Source: Candidatus Neomicrothrix sp. UBA4542
GTDB lineage: Bacteria; Actinomycetota; Acidimicrobiia; Acidimicrobiales; Poriferisodalaceae
Length of the DNA: 19,543 nucleotides
Direction: 5' to 3'
Assembly: GCA_002388005.1 (NCBI GenBank)
Contig: DGLO01000006.1
Location: 1-19,543 of the forward strand
Part shown: piece after piece, positions 7,274 to 15,820 of the stretch
Position numbering within the stretch: position 1 is the stretch's first letter
Layout: each line of letters begins with the position of its first letter
Made by a program: the position numbers and the translations under genes
Notes under the pieces: model-generated
What the model saw: the letters and a program-made list of their open reading frames with translations, nothing else
The model's database searches: none
Told to the model about the DNA's origin: nothing

Positions 7274-8026
7274 TCAGCGATTAAAGCCCTCTTTGATGCG
7301 TTGAACCATGTCTGTCGCAGGCCCCGGACCTTTTTCCCGAGCCCATTTCAGGCCCTCGTCGCGACCGAACTCGGCAAGGCGTTTCATCTGGCGTTTCTCT
7401 TCCCGCAAGGTGTGCCATGAGTTCCCGACCATGAGTACAGCCCAAGCATCTGTCGCATCGGGCAACTCGTCTACTGGGACACAACGGTTCGCCAAACCAA
7501 TTTCGACAGCTTCCTGGCCCTCTACGACTCTTCCGCTGTACATCATGTCCCGCGCGACAAGAGGACCAACCCGCTCGGGCAGTCGGCTGGTCATACCCCA
7601 CGTAGGCACCATTCCCCATTTGCCGTGTGTGTCACAAAAGCGGGCGTCATCGGCGCAAATAAGAAGATCGCACGCGAGAACCAATTCCAACGCACCCGTA
7701 TAGCAGTGACCGCTGACCGAAGCGATCACCGGCTGCGGGATCGCTTCAATCAAATCAAGGGTTTCCGCTTGTTGATAGGGAGAACTCGCGTGTTCACCTC
7801 GCTCGATTGCCTTCAAGTCATTTCCGGCTGAGAATGAACGGCCTTCGCCATTCAAAACCACTACACCAACTGTGTCAGGAGAACCGGCGAGTTCATCTAA
7901 GTGCGATCGGAGCTCCTCAAACAGCAACGGACTCAAAGCATTTAGAGCCTCGGGTCGATTCAGAGTAAGGGTGCTTACTCCATCGCTATCGCTACGCAGC
8001 ACCAATGCTGTACCAGACTTGTTCAT
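7274..8026 (-). CDS. Enoyl-CoA hydratase/isomerase (crotonase) family protein
   Basis: A 250-residue crotonase-fold protein acting on an acyl-CoA thioester. The first oxyanion-hole segment is FSAGNDLKAIERG and the second is SGHCYTGALELVLACD. Aligned to rat mitochondrial enoyl-CoA hydratase, the Glu144 equivalent is kept (ALELVLACD), but the Glu164 equivalent is His in DTHGKWGMVP. With one catalytic Glu missing it may be an isomerase, hydrolase or other crotonase rather than a hydratase. The ATG is preceded by GAGAGG with a normal spacing. It lies 34 bases after serB and 33 before the Sec-containing arsC-like gene, likely as one operon; the metabolic connection is not obvious. Confidence 0.92.
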   Translation of the reverse strand: MNKSGTALVLRSDSDGVSTLTLNRPEALNALSPLLFEELRSHLDELAGSPDTVGVVVLNGEGRSFSAGNDLKAIERGEHASSPYQQAETLDLIEAIPQPVIASVSGHCYTGALELVLACDLLICADDARFCDTHGKWGMVPTWGMTSRLPERVGPLVARDMMYSGRVVEGQEAVEIGLANRCVPVDELPDATDAWAVLMVGNSWHTLREEKRQMKRLAEFGRDEGLKWAREKGPGPATDMVQRIKEGFNR

Positions 8027-8060
8027 GGGTGCAGCCTCTCACAAGGGACCGGTGAGGGTC

Positions 8061-9260
8061 CTAGGCAGCGTGCGAATCGCTAGGAGCGTCAGAAGCATCG
8101 GCGGCCTCGACCTCTTCGCGCGTGACCCCAAGCATGAACAAAATGGCATCCAGATACGGCACGTTCACTGCGGTGTCTGCCGCTCCTTGAAGTACCGGTT
8201 TTGCATTGAACGCAATTCCTAATCCAGCTTTTTGCAGCATGGGTAAGTCATTTGCTCCGTCTCCAACCGCAACCGTTTGGTCTAGCGGCACCCCTTCAGC
8301 GTCTGCGATGACCTCGAGCAGCGTGGCCTTTGCTTTGGCATCAACGATGTCTCCTTCAACTCGTCCCGTCATTACTCCGTCAACGATTTCAAGACGGTTC
8401 GCGTGGGCGTGATCCAATCCGAGTTGCTCAGCGAGCCGATCAGTAAAATGAGTAAAGCCGCCGCTGATTATCGCGATTCGATAACCAAGCCTTCGCAGTG
8501 TTCGTATGAACGTTCGAGCTCCGGGCGTCAGAACCATTCTGGCGATAGCTCGGTCAATCGCTGCAACCGAAGTCCCCTTCAACAGTGCGACACGTTGCTC
8601 AAGTGCTTCTGAATAATCAACTTCACCGCGCATTGCAGCGGCCGTCAATAACGCGACTTCGTCACCACAGCCTGCTTCTTCGGCTAAGAGGTCGATTACT
8701 TCGTTTCGGATGAGTGTGGAATCCACGTCTAGCACTACTAGACGACTGGACCGACGTGACAGTCCGTGAGGTTGCACCGCGATATCGATCAGCTCTTGCG
8801 CAGCGACATCCATGAGTGACGACTGCAGTTTGTTGGGATCCCCGCCCTCCACAAGAAATTCGTAGCTCCAGACCGGGAAACGGGACAGTCGATGGATCCG
8901 ATCTATGTTGCCGCCGCTTGCGGCTATAGCCCCACTTGTTCGGGCTAATGCTTCGGGGGAAAGGTCAGGACCAAGAGCGGTGATCACGTGACGTTTCGCA
9001 TGCCTTGTCGGGGTGGCGTCAACGATTTCAAAATCGATGTCAAGACCACGTTCCCAACCAAATAGGAGAACTTCTTTCACCAGGTCTCTTCCTGCAGGAA
9101 CAAGGACTGCTAATCCCAAGGTCAATTGGCGTCTCACGACGACCTGTTCCATGTCCTGAAGTTCGGCGTCGAGGCTGGCCAAAAGAGTTAAGAGATCGCT
9201 TGTAATGCCTGGTCGGTCACGGCCGGTGACGCGTACAAGAATTGTTTGGGGGGCGGACAC
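8061..9260 (-). CDS. serB: Phosphoserine phosphatase with N-terminal ACT domains
   Basis: Catalyses the last step of serine synthesis, hydrolysing phosphoserine. At 399 residues it matches the actinobacterial SerB2 layout: two ACT-like regulatory domains (about 1-165; first begins ILVRVTGRDRPGITSDLL) and a HAD phosphatase domain. HAD motifs are DVDST with nucleophile Asp178 and Asp180, the IISGGFTHF segment, and GDGAND at 333-338. The ACT domains usually sense serine or other amino acids. The start is GTG at 9258-9260, lacking an obvious Shine-Dalgarno and overlapping an inverted repeat. It leads the minus-strand run towards the crotonase, arsC-like and glycine cleavage genes; serine is also the precursor of selenocysteine on its tRNA. 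Confidence 0.96.
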   Translation of the reverse strand: MSAPQTILVRVTGRDRPGITSDLLTLLASLDAELQDMEQVVVRRQLTLGLAVLVPAGRDLVKEVLLFGWERGLDIDFEIVDATPTRHAKRHVITALGPDLSPEALARTSGAIAASGGNIDRIHRLSRFPVWSYEFLVEGGDPNKLQSSLMDVAAQELIDIAVQPHGLSRRSSRLVVLDVDSTLIRNEVIDLLAEEAGCGDEVALLTAAAMRGEVDYSEALEQRVALLKGTSVAAIDRAIARMVLTPGARTFIRTLRRLGYRIAIISGGFTHFTDRLAEQLGLDHAHANRLEIVDGVMTGRVEGDIVDAKAKATLLEVIADAEGVPLDQTVAVGDGANDLPMLQKAGLGIAFNAKPVLQGAADTAVNVPYLDAILFMLGVTREEVEAADASDAPSDSHAA

Positions 9261-9287
9261 AACACCGACCGTACCGTCGGGTTGTGT
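9257..9287. repeat. Inverted repeat over the serB start
   Basis: Arms ACACAACACCGAC (9257-9269) and GTCGGGTTGTGT (9276-9287) pair over 12 bp with one bulged A, around a six-base centre. It covers the GTG start of serB, so in serB mRNA it could hide the start codon; as DNA it could be an operator. Function is not established. Confidence 0.6.
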
Positions 9288-9310
9288 TTGGAACGCGCTT
9301 CATTACCAAC

Positions 9311-9333
9311 GTATTGCTCCCTAAACGCAATAC
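9311..9333. repeat. Perfect 7-bp dyad between divergent genes, possible operator
   Basis: GTATTGC (9311-9317) and GCAATAC (9327-9333) form a perfect dyad with a nine-base spacer, 23 bp in all, between serB and the molybdoenzyme operon. It ends 42 bases before the GTG of the iron-sulfur subunit. The size and spacing suit a dimeric regulator. I do not recognise the regulator. A TTGCCG just downstream (9336-9341) could be a -35 box, but no good -10 follows. Confidence 0.45.
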
Positions 9334-9375
9334 ATTTGCCGGAGTGAGCACGATCTTGAGTATTCGAGGAGAACG

Positions 9376-10890
9376 GTGACTCGTCTCGGGTTTCTCCTTG
9401 ATAGTGAGACCTGTATCGGGTGCCATGCGTGCACCGTCGCGTGCAAGAGCGAACACGATGTCCCCCTAGGGGTAAATCGAACTTGGGTGAAATACATAGA
9501 GACGGGCGAGTTTCCTCACACGACTCGACATTTCTCAGTCATGCGTTGCAACCAATGCGACGACGCCCCCTGCATGGAGATCTGCCCGACGTCTGCTCTA
9601 TTCCGAGCACCCAACGGCGTAGTCGATTTCGACGATGACAACTGCATTGGATGCAAGGGGTGCATGAATGCGTGCCCATACGATGCGATTTACATCAACC
9701 CCGACACCAACACTGCAAATAAGTGCAACTTCTGCAACCACCGAGTCGAAGTGGGCCTTGAACCATCCTGTGTAGTGGTGTGCCCGACCCACTCCATCAA
9801 AGTGATCGATTTCGATGACGCAGATAACGATGCGTTACGGATCCTCAACAGGGAAGACTTGGCGGTCCGGTCCCCAGAGCAAGGAACTGCACCCAAGGTG
9901 TATTACCGCGGCGCTCACGAAGCCTCCCTGGATCCCTTGCGCACCGCGATTCCAGCCGACGGGCTGATCTGGGCTGATGTCACCCCTCAACACCCGACAC
10001 CACCCGCTGAAGAATCGGAACTTGTAGCTCGCACGACCTATACGACGGCCCACGCAACTACCTGGCAGGCCAAGGTTTCGAGCTACCTGGTGACCAAAGC
10101 CGTCGCAGCCGGCGTCATGCTGTTTGCTGCTCTCATGGTGTTGGTTGGCCACGTCGACCAGACAACGAAGGTTGGGTTTCTTCCAGCCCTGCTAGCGACC
10201 TTCTTCTTGTTGGTCACCGGAGCCCTGTTGGTGGCGGACTTAAAGAAACCATCCCGGTTCTATCTCGTGCTGACCCGAGGGAATCGCTCTAGTTGGCTAG
10301 TGCGAGGCGCATACATCCTTGGTGTGTACGCGGTATTGCTCGGCGGCTGGCTACTGGCTTCTTTGATCGAATCCTCGCGAATGCTTGAAGTGTTGGCGGC
10401 GCCGATCGCTGCGGTAGCAGCCAGCGTCGCCGGTTACACGGCGTTTCTCTTCGCTCAATGCGAGGGCCGAGACCTGTGGCAGAGTCGAATACTGCTCCCC
10501 ACGCTGTTAGCCCAAGCCGTTGCCGCGGGAGGTGCTGTTTGGCTGGTGGCAGATCTGTTGGTCGGCATGCCAGAACCGGTCCTGGTACGTGGGGTGACGA
10601 TCGGCGCTTTAACCGCAACTGGCATCTTGACCCTTGCTGAAGTCTTAGGTGACCATTCGCCACATGTGGCAGCTGCAGTGCGTTCAATGACCCAGGGCGA
10701 CCAGCGAAACCATTTTCTGGTGGGCATCGTTGGAGGGTTGGTTGCTCCCATCATTTTGTTGATAGTGAGCTTGATGCTTGACACCCAAGCATCAACGCTT
10801 TCTTTTCTTGCTGGGATTTTTGTTCTGGCGGGTATGTGGGCCTACGAACACAGCTATGTGCAAGCCGGCCAGTCCGTTCCCTTGTCTTAG
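9376..10890 (+). CDS. Fused four-cluster 4Fe-4S protein and NrfD-like membrane anchor
   Basis: Electron-transfer and membrane subunit of a complex iron-sulfur molybdoenzyme, 504 residues. The N-terminal part (1-140) has 16 cysteines in four groups, each fit for a 4Fe-4S cluster: Cys13/16/19/23, 58/61/66/70, 90/93/96/100 and 117/120/132/136, as in the DmsB/NrfC family. A linker of about 80 residues follows. From about residue 230 there are eight hydrophobic helices typical of NrfD/DmsC-type quinone-interacting anchors, ending in a short polar tail. In most systems the two parts are separate proteins; here they are one uninterrupted frame. The start is GTG at 9376-9378 with AGGAG six bases... 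upstream (9366-9372 region). It is followed after 8 bases by the catalytic subunit. Confidence 0.93.
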   Translation: MTRLGFLLDSETCIGCHACTVACKSEHDVPLGVNRTWVKYIETGEFPHTTRHFSVMRCNQCDDAPCMEICPTSALFRAPNGVVDFDDDNCIGCKGCMNACPYDAIYINPDTNTANKCNFCNHRVEVGLEPSCVVVCPTHSIKVIDFDDADNDALRILNREDLAVRSPEQGTAPKVYYRGAHEASLDPLRTAIPADGLIWADVTPQHPTPPAEESELVARTTYTTAHATTWQAKVSSYLVTKAVAAGVMLFAALMVLVGHVDQTTKVGFLPALLATFFLLVTGALLVADLKKPSRFYLVLTRGNRSSWLVRGAYILGVYAVLLGGWLLASLIESSRMLEVLAAPIAAVAASVAGYTAFLFAQCEGRDLWQSRILLPTLLAQAVAAGGAVWLVADLLVGMPEPVLVRGVTIGALTATGILTLAEVLGDHSPHVAAAVRSMTQGDQRNHFLVGIVGGLVAPIILLIVSLMLDTQASTLSFLAGIFVLAGMWAYEHSYVQAGQSVPLS

Positions 10891-10898
10891 GAGCTTTG

Positions 10899-13781
10899 AT
10901 GTCCGAAGTGAGTGATTCTCGGTATAAGGATGACGAAAGTTTCTACAAGAACGCTGGACCCAACGCGGGTCTAACGAATTACCCGCCACATGACCAGTGG
11001 CACGACTGGACCGAACTCGATGCCAAAGCGTGGCCACGTCGAGTGGAGCGTCGCTATCGGCTCATCCCCACAACCTGTTTCAACTGCGAGGCAGCATGCG
11101 GATTAGTTGCATATGTTGACCGCGAAACAGGCGAAGTCGCCAAGTTTGAAGGCAACCCTGAACATCCCGCTTCGAGGGGCAGAAATTGTGCGAAAGGCCC
11201 CGCAACCCTCAATCAGGTAAACGACCCAGAGCGCATTCTGTTCCCGTTGAAGCGAGTGGGTACACGAGGCGGTGGTGAATGGGAGAGGATCAGTTGGGAC
11301 CAGGCTCTAGATGAGATTGGCGCCCGCATACGGACAGCGCTTCTGGAGGAACGACGCGACGAGATCATGTATCACGTTGGTCGACCGGGCGAAGATGGGT
11401 ACACCGAACGAGTACTGCAGGGTTGGGGGGTAGACGGTCATAACAGTCACACCAATATCTGTTCCTCCAATGCACGGATCGGTTACCAATCATGGATGGG
11501 TCACGATCGGCCGTCCTCCGACTTTGCCAACGCTGAAGTCATTTTTCTGATTTCGGCACATCTTGAGGCAGGCCATTACTTCAATCCGCATGCGCAGCGC
11601 ATCATTGAAGCGCAGGAAAAGGGGGCGACTGTCATCTGTGTGGATCCGCGCCTCTCCAACACAGGTTCCAAAGCCGATCATTGGCTGCCTGCTTGGCCAG
11701 GAACAGAACCGTTCTTACTTTTGGCCCTCGCCCGGCTTTTGTTGGAGAACGGAACGTGGCAATCCGATTTTGTGCGCAGGTGGACTAACTGGGAAACGTA
11801 CCTCGCTAGAACCCGACCCGACCTTGACGTCAAGTTCGAATTATTGGAACAGGCTCTACTCGACGAATATGTGGAATATACGCCCGAAAAGGCCGAAGAA
11901 GTCAGCGGAGTGCCAGCGGCGCAAATACGCGAGATCGCATCCATAATCGGCGCTCACCCAACAAAGTTCGCGTCGCATAACTGGCGGGCCGCAGGCGCCG
12001 GCAACCTCGGGGGCTGGCAGACGGCGCGTTGCCTGTTCTTTTTGAATGTGCTCACCGGCTCTGTGGGAACTGTCGGCGGAACTAGTGGAAACGGATGGAA
12101 CAAGTTCAAACCACATGCCCCACTAGGAGCTCAAAAAATCGAACACTGGAATGAGATGTCGTGGCCCCGGGAATACCCACTGAGCTACCACGAGATGTCA
12201 ATCCTCCTGCCTCATTTCTTAAACGAGAGGCGCGGCAAGCTAGATACCTACTTCACTCGGGTATACAACCCTGTTTGGACGAATCCAGATGGCTTTAGCT
12301 GGATGGAAGCACTCCTTGATCCTTCTAAGGTGGAATGCCATGTCGCACTGACCCCGACCTGGTCTGAAACAGCCCTATTTGCTGACTACGTGTTGCCTAT
12401 GGGCGTCGGTTCTGAGCGTCACGATCTCGCGTCGTTTGAGACTCACGCCGGACGTTGGATCGGTTTTCGGCAGCCTGTCATACGCCGCTTTGCAGAACTT
12501 GAAGGTAAGTCACTCGACAAAGACTCTCGGACCCACGAGTTCAATCCCGGTGAAGTATGGGAAGAAAACGAGTTTTGGATCGATCTCTCTTGGCGCATAG
12601 ACCCCGACGGTCAACTTGGAGTGAGGGAGCATTTCGAAAGTCGCGCAGAGCCAGGGCAGCCGATGACCGTAGACGAGTACTACGGACTGATCTTCGCCGA
12701 AGAGGTGCCCGGACTCGCTGAAGCTGCTGCTGCCGCGAGTCAGACGCCTCTGGAGTTCATGCGTGACAGAGGCGCGTTCGCGGTTCCTACCGACCCCTAT
12801 CTGCCCCACGAACGTTTGGTTGATCCAGCGTCGGTACAAGACTGTGTCCTTGACGAGAGCGGCGTATTTAGAAAGCCGAGGACAGCTGGGCTGTTCGATG
12901 GCTCCGAAGAAGCGTTTACTCACACAGCACTGGCGCCTTTAGGCGATGGTTCACCGGCCGTGGAAATCGACGGAGAAATCAAGGAAGGATTTCCGACACC
13001 GTCGAAAAAGCTAGAGCTGTACTCCACGACGTTGGCTGATTGGGGTTGGCCCGAATATGCAACCCCGACCTGGATCCCGAGTCACGTTCATTGGGAGGAC
13101 CTTGATCTTGACGGTCAAGAGCGAATTCTCTTGCCGACCTTTCGAATCCCGACACTCATTCACACTCGATCCGCTAATTCGAAATGGTTGAACGAACTCA
13201 GTCACCGTCACCCCCTATGGATTCACCCCGAGGATGCCGAAAAGTTAAATATCGGGGAAAATCAGTTAGTACGCATCACGACACGCATTGGTCATTTTGT
13301 CATTCAGGCATGGCGGACCGAAGGCATACGCCCTGGAGTTGTTGCCGCCTCACATCACATGGGACGTTGGCGTACCGGACAAGAGCAAGGAAGGTCATGG
13401 GGCAACGGTCAAGCAGACATCGAACATGATGGCACTAACTGGAAACTCAGCCGCCGTGACGGCATGGGGTCCTATTCCTCTGCGGACCCTGACAGTGAGC
13501 GAATCTGGTGGAGCGATACCGGAGTCCACCAGAACCTCACCTTTGCCGTTCAACCAGATCCCATATCGGGAATGCAATGTTGGCATCAAAGAGTTCAGGT
13601 GACACCGGCTGAGGAAGGTGACTCCTACGGTGATGTGGTTGTTGACACAGCCAAATCACGCGAGGCGTATCTGGAGTGGCTTGCTAAGACCCGACCGGGA
13701 CCGGGACCTCATGGTCTTCGTCGCCCACTTTGGTATGCGCGTCCTTTGAAACCCACCGTGGAGGCCTACCGGCTTTCTTGA
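10899..13781 (+). CDS. Molybdopterin oxidoreductase catalytic subunit, DMSO-reductase family, substrate unknown
   Basis: A 960-residue bis-MGD enzyme subunit. An N-terminal 4Fe-4S site is formed by Cys60, 63, 67 and 97 (CFNCEAAC ... NCAKG). The usual pterin-binding landmarks follow, such as VICVDPRLSNTGSKADHWLP, and the C-terminal molybdopterin dinucleotide-binding domain contains RIPTLIHTRSANSKWLNELS and HPEDAEKLNIGENQLVRI. A likely metal ligand is Cys188 in HTNICSSNARIG, coded by TGT and not TGA. There is no twin-arginine signal peptide, so it probably faces the cytoplasm. ATG 10899 has AGGAG six bases upstream; an earlier in-frame ATG inside the previous gene is not needed. With the fused FeS/anchor subunit it should form a quinone-linked complex. 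Formate, phenylacetyl-CoA-type or sulfur substrates are all possible; I cannot choose. Confidence 0.93.
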   Translation: MSEVSDSRYKDDESFYKNAGPNAGLTNYPPHDQWHDWTELDAKAWPRRVERRYRLIPTTCFNCEAACGLVAYVDRETGEVAKFEGNPEHPASRGRNCAKGPATLNQVNDPERILFPLKRVGTRGGGEWERISWDQALDEIGARIRTALLEERRDEIMYHVGRPGEDGYTERVLQGWGVDGHNSHTNICSSNARIGYQSWMGHDRPSSDFANAEVIFLISAHLEAGHYFNPHAQRIIEAQEKGATVICVDPRLSNTGSKADHWLPAWPGTEPFLLLALARLLLENGTWQSDFVRRWTNWETYLARTRPDLDVKFELLEQALLDEYVEYTPEKAEEVSGVPAAQIREIASIIGAHPTKFASHNWRAAGAGNLGGWQTARCLFFLNVLTGSVGTVGGTSGNGWNKFKPHAPLGAQKIEHWNEMSWPREYPLSYHEMSILLPHFLNERRGKLDTYFTRVYNPVWTNPDGFSWMEALLDPSKVECHVALTPTWSETALFADYVLPMGVGSERHDLASFETHAGRWIGFRQPVIRRFAELEGKSLDKDSRTHEFNPGEVWEENEFWIDLSWRIDPDGQLGVREHFESRAEPGQPMTVDEYYGLIFAEEVPGLAEAAAAASQTPLEFMRDRGAFAVPTDPYLPHERLVDPASVQDCVLDESGVFRKPRTAGLFDGSEEAFTHTALAPLGDGSPAVEIDGEIKEGFPTPSKKLELYSTTLADWGWPEYATPTWIPSHVHWEDLDLDGQERILLPTFRIPTLIHTRSANSKWLNELSHRHPLWIHPEDAEKLNIGENQLVRITTRIGHFVIQAWRTEGIRPGVVAASHHMGRWRTGQEQGRSWGNGQADIEHDGTNWKLSRRDGMGSYSSADPDSERIWWSDTGVHQNLTFAVQPDPISGMQCWHQRVQVTPAEEGDSYGDVVVDTAKSREAYLEWLAKTRPGPGPHGLRRPLWYARPLKPTVEAYRLS

Positions 13782-13824
13782 GTTTCGCATTATGCGACCG
13801 CAGCCCAACGTGAGATCATTCAGT

Positions 13825-14610
13825 ATGAGCGCAGACCCGACAGTTACTTACGAACGCACTGGGCGAGTAGCGGTGATTACATACAACCGGCCTGAAGCGC
13901 TCAACGCGGTGAACGGCCAGTTACGCAAAGACCTCAACGCTGCCTGGGAGACGTTACGCACTGATGACGCAGCCTGGGTAGCAATAGTTACTGGCAACGG
14001 TAAAGCGTTTTGTGCGGGTGCGGATCTCAAGGATCCGGGGAGTTCTGTTGGCAACGATGATCATTCGTTTTGGGAAGTTCCGAGCTTCACTTCCCTTGAG
14101 TCCGGCAAGGAGATCTTCAAACCGGTCATCGCGGCTGTCAATGGTTATGCCATCGGGTTCGGTTTGACCATGGTGGCAAGCTGCGATTTCGTCATAGCCT
14201 CCGACCGCGCCGAATTCGGATTTCCCGAGGTGCAACTAGGGGTACCTACCGTTCAAGGGGCAGTGCGAATGCCAAAGCGTGTCGGTTGGCAAAACGCTAT
14301 GGAGTTACTACTCCTTGGCGACCGGGTTGATGCACAACGGGCCAAAGAAATGGGATTGGTGATGAAGGTGGTGCCCCACGACGAGTTGATGGCAGAAGCC
14401 ACCGATCTCGCGGAGAGATTGATTAACAACTCGGCACCACTTGCGGTGCGCGCAACGAAAGAAATTGCTCGTCGGGGCCAAGAAATGGGTTTCGTTGAAG
14501 CAATTCGCTTCGGTGAAACAATGCGCAAGGTGGCAGGGGCCACCGAAGACGCGAAAGCGTTTCGTGCCGCCGCCAAATCTGGCCAAAAGCCCACCTGGCA
14601 GGGGAGATAG
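13825..14610 (+). CDS. Enoyl-CoA hydratase/isomerase (crotonase) family protein
   Basis: A 261-residue crotonase: the first oxyanion segment is FCAGADLKDPG and the second NGYAIGFGLTMVASCD. Compared with rat enoyl-CoA hydratase, the Glu144 equivalent is Thr (GLTMVASCD) while the Glu164 equivalent is kept in FPEVQLGV. One catalytic Glu is enough for some isomerases and hydrolases of the fold, so the reaction is open. I take ATG 13825 as start because the family N-terminus begins there; an in-frame ATG at 13792 adds 11 residues but lacks a ribosome site. It begins 43 bases after the molybdoenzyme gene and might be cotranscribed. Confidence 0.92.
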   Translation: MSADPTVTYERTGRVAVITYNRPEALNAVNGQLRKDLNAAWETLRTDDAAWVAIVTGNGKAFCAGADLKDPGSSVGNDDHSFWEVPSFTSLESGKEIFKPVIAAVNGYAIGFGLTMVASCDFVIASDRAEFGFPEVQLGVPTVQGAVRMPKRVGWQNAMELLLLGDRVDAQRAKEMGLVMKVVPHDELMAEATDLAERLINNSAPLAVRATKEIARRGQEMGFVEAIRFGETMRKVAGATEDAKAFRAAAKSGQKPTWQGR

Positions 14611-14686
14611 AGTTGCCTTTTGGTGGCACTAGGTGGGGTGTCATCTCCAATCGCTTCGACAAGCTCGCAAAATAGAAGGAACGGCA

Positions 14687-15820
14687 ATGGAAATCAGCGG
14701 TCACTTCGACGAACGCTTCTCTGTGGTTCGGGACGCGTTCGAAGCAAACTTTTTGGCTGACGAAGAACTCGGCGCAAGTGCAGCGGTCACAGTTGAAGGT
14801 CAATACGTAGTTGACCTGTGGGCGGGCGAACGCAACAAGAGTGGTGATCTTTGGGAGGAGGACACCATCGTCAACGTCTACTCAACGACGAAGACCATGG
14901 CGTCCATTTGTATGCTCATGCTCGCAGACAGAGGGTTAATTGATTTCGAAGCGCCTGTTGCCGACTATTGGCCGGAATTCGCCGCCAACGGGAAAGACTC
15001 TGTTCTCGTGCGTCACGTGATGACCCACCAAACTGGTTGTTCAGGATTCCCGAGGCCGGTAACCGTCGAAGAACTTTACGACCACGATCTTATGGCTGAC
15101 CTTCTGGCGGGGATGCAACCCTGGTGGGAGCCCGGAACAGCTCCGGGGTACCACGCGATAACTCAAGGAACGCTTCAAGCGGAACTATTGCGCCGCGTCG
15201 ATGGACGTACTCTAGGCACGTTCTTCCGAGACGAGGTAACAGCGCCTCTCAATGCCGATTTCCACATCGGATTGCCGTTATCTGAGGGACATCGCGTCGC
15301 TCAACTCGACGTTCCGAAAGAGGGAATAGATCAAATAGTTGAAGGCCAACCCGACTCAGTAGCTTTGAGAACCTTTCGTAGCTGCCGCTTAGACGGCACC
15401 GAAACCGAGACTGATGAATGGCGGAGCGCCGAAATTCCGGCAGGCGGAGGTATTGGTAACGCTCGATCAATTTCACGGGTGCACTCAGCGATCGCCTGCG
15501 GTGGAACCGTGGACGGAATCACATTGATGAATCCAGAAACCATAGAGGCCGCTTTAGATCGTCAAACCTTTGACCGAGACCTAGTGCTGGGACTGAATGT
15601 GCCATATGGAACCGGTTTCGGTATCAACCATGAACGGATCCCGCTGACGCCAAGCGATCGCACCCTTTACTGGTTCGGATGGGGCGGATCCATGGGCGTC
15701 ATGGACCTCGATGAAAAAATCACTATTTCTTATGCCATGAACAAAATGGCTGCAGGTTTGGTGGGTGACACCCGAGCATTCAACCTGATAGCCGCCACCT
15801 ACGCCGCCATCGGGAAATAA
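14687..15820 (+). CDS. Serine hydrolase, beta-lactamase/EstB-like family
   Basis: A 377-residue protein of the class C beta-lactamase-like serine hydrolase family, which includes esterases such as EstB and D-amino peptidases. The nucleophile motif is Ser66-Thr-Thr-Lys69 in VYSTTKTM. The second motif Tyr is Tyr155 in GYHAIT. Late in the protein, WFGWGGSMG stands where family members carry the third active-site motif. No signal peptide is visible, so it is probably a cytoplasmic esterase, not an antibiotic-resistance enzyme. ATG 14687 is supported by AAGGA six bases upstream; an earlier in-frame ATG at 14633 has none. Its stop at 15818-15820 directly abuts the stop of the opposing gene. Confidence 0.92.
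   Translation: MEISGHFDERFSVVRDAFEANFLADEELGASAAVTVEGQYVVDLWAGERNKSGDLWEEDTIVNVYSTTKTMASICMLMLADRGLIDFEAPVADYWPEFAANGKDSVLVRHVMTHQTGCSGFPRPVTVEELYDHDLMADLLAGMQPWWEPGTAPGYHAITQGTLQAELLRRVDGRTLGTFFRDEVTAPLNADFHIGLPLSEGHRVAQLDVPKEGIDQIVEGQPDSVALRTFRSCRLDGTETETDEWRSAEIPAGGGIGNARSISRVHSAIACGGTVDGITLMNPETIEAALDRQTFDRDLVLGLNVPYGTGFGINHERIPLTPSDRTLYWFGWGGSMGVMDLDEKITISYAMNKMAAGLVGDTRAFNLIAATYAAIGK

Noticed and set aside
9376..10890. Iron-sulfur and NrfD parts as two genes merged by a lost stop codon
   Set aside because: The linker reads through without a frameshift signature, and no ribosome site and start were seen at the junction; fusion is the simpler reading, though sequencing error is not excluded.
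10836..10898. Upstream in-frame ATG extending the molybdopterin subunit into the previous gene
   Set aside because: The extra 21 residues overlap the membrane protein's coding end. ATG 10899 has a proper AGGAG site and begins after that gene's stop.
11460..11462. Selenocysteine in the molybdoenzyme, as in some formate dehydrogenases
   Set aside because: The likely ligand codon is TGT (Cys188) and there is no in-frame TGA in the gene.
14687..15820. Beta-lactamase conferring antibiotic resistance
   Set aside because: The SxxK motif and length fit the broad serine hydrolase/esterase family, and no export signal is present.
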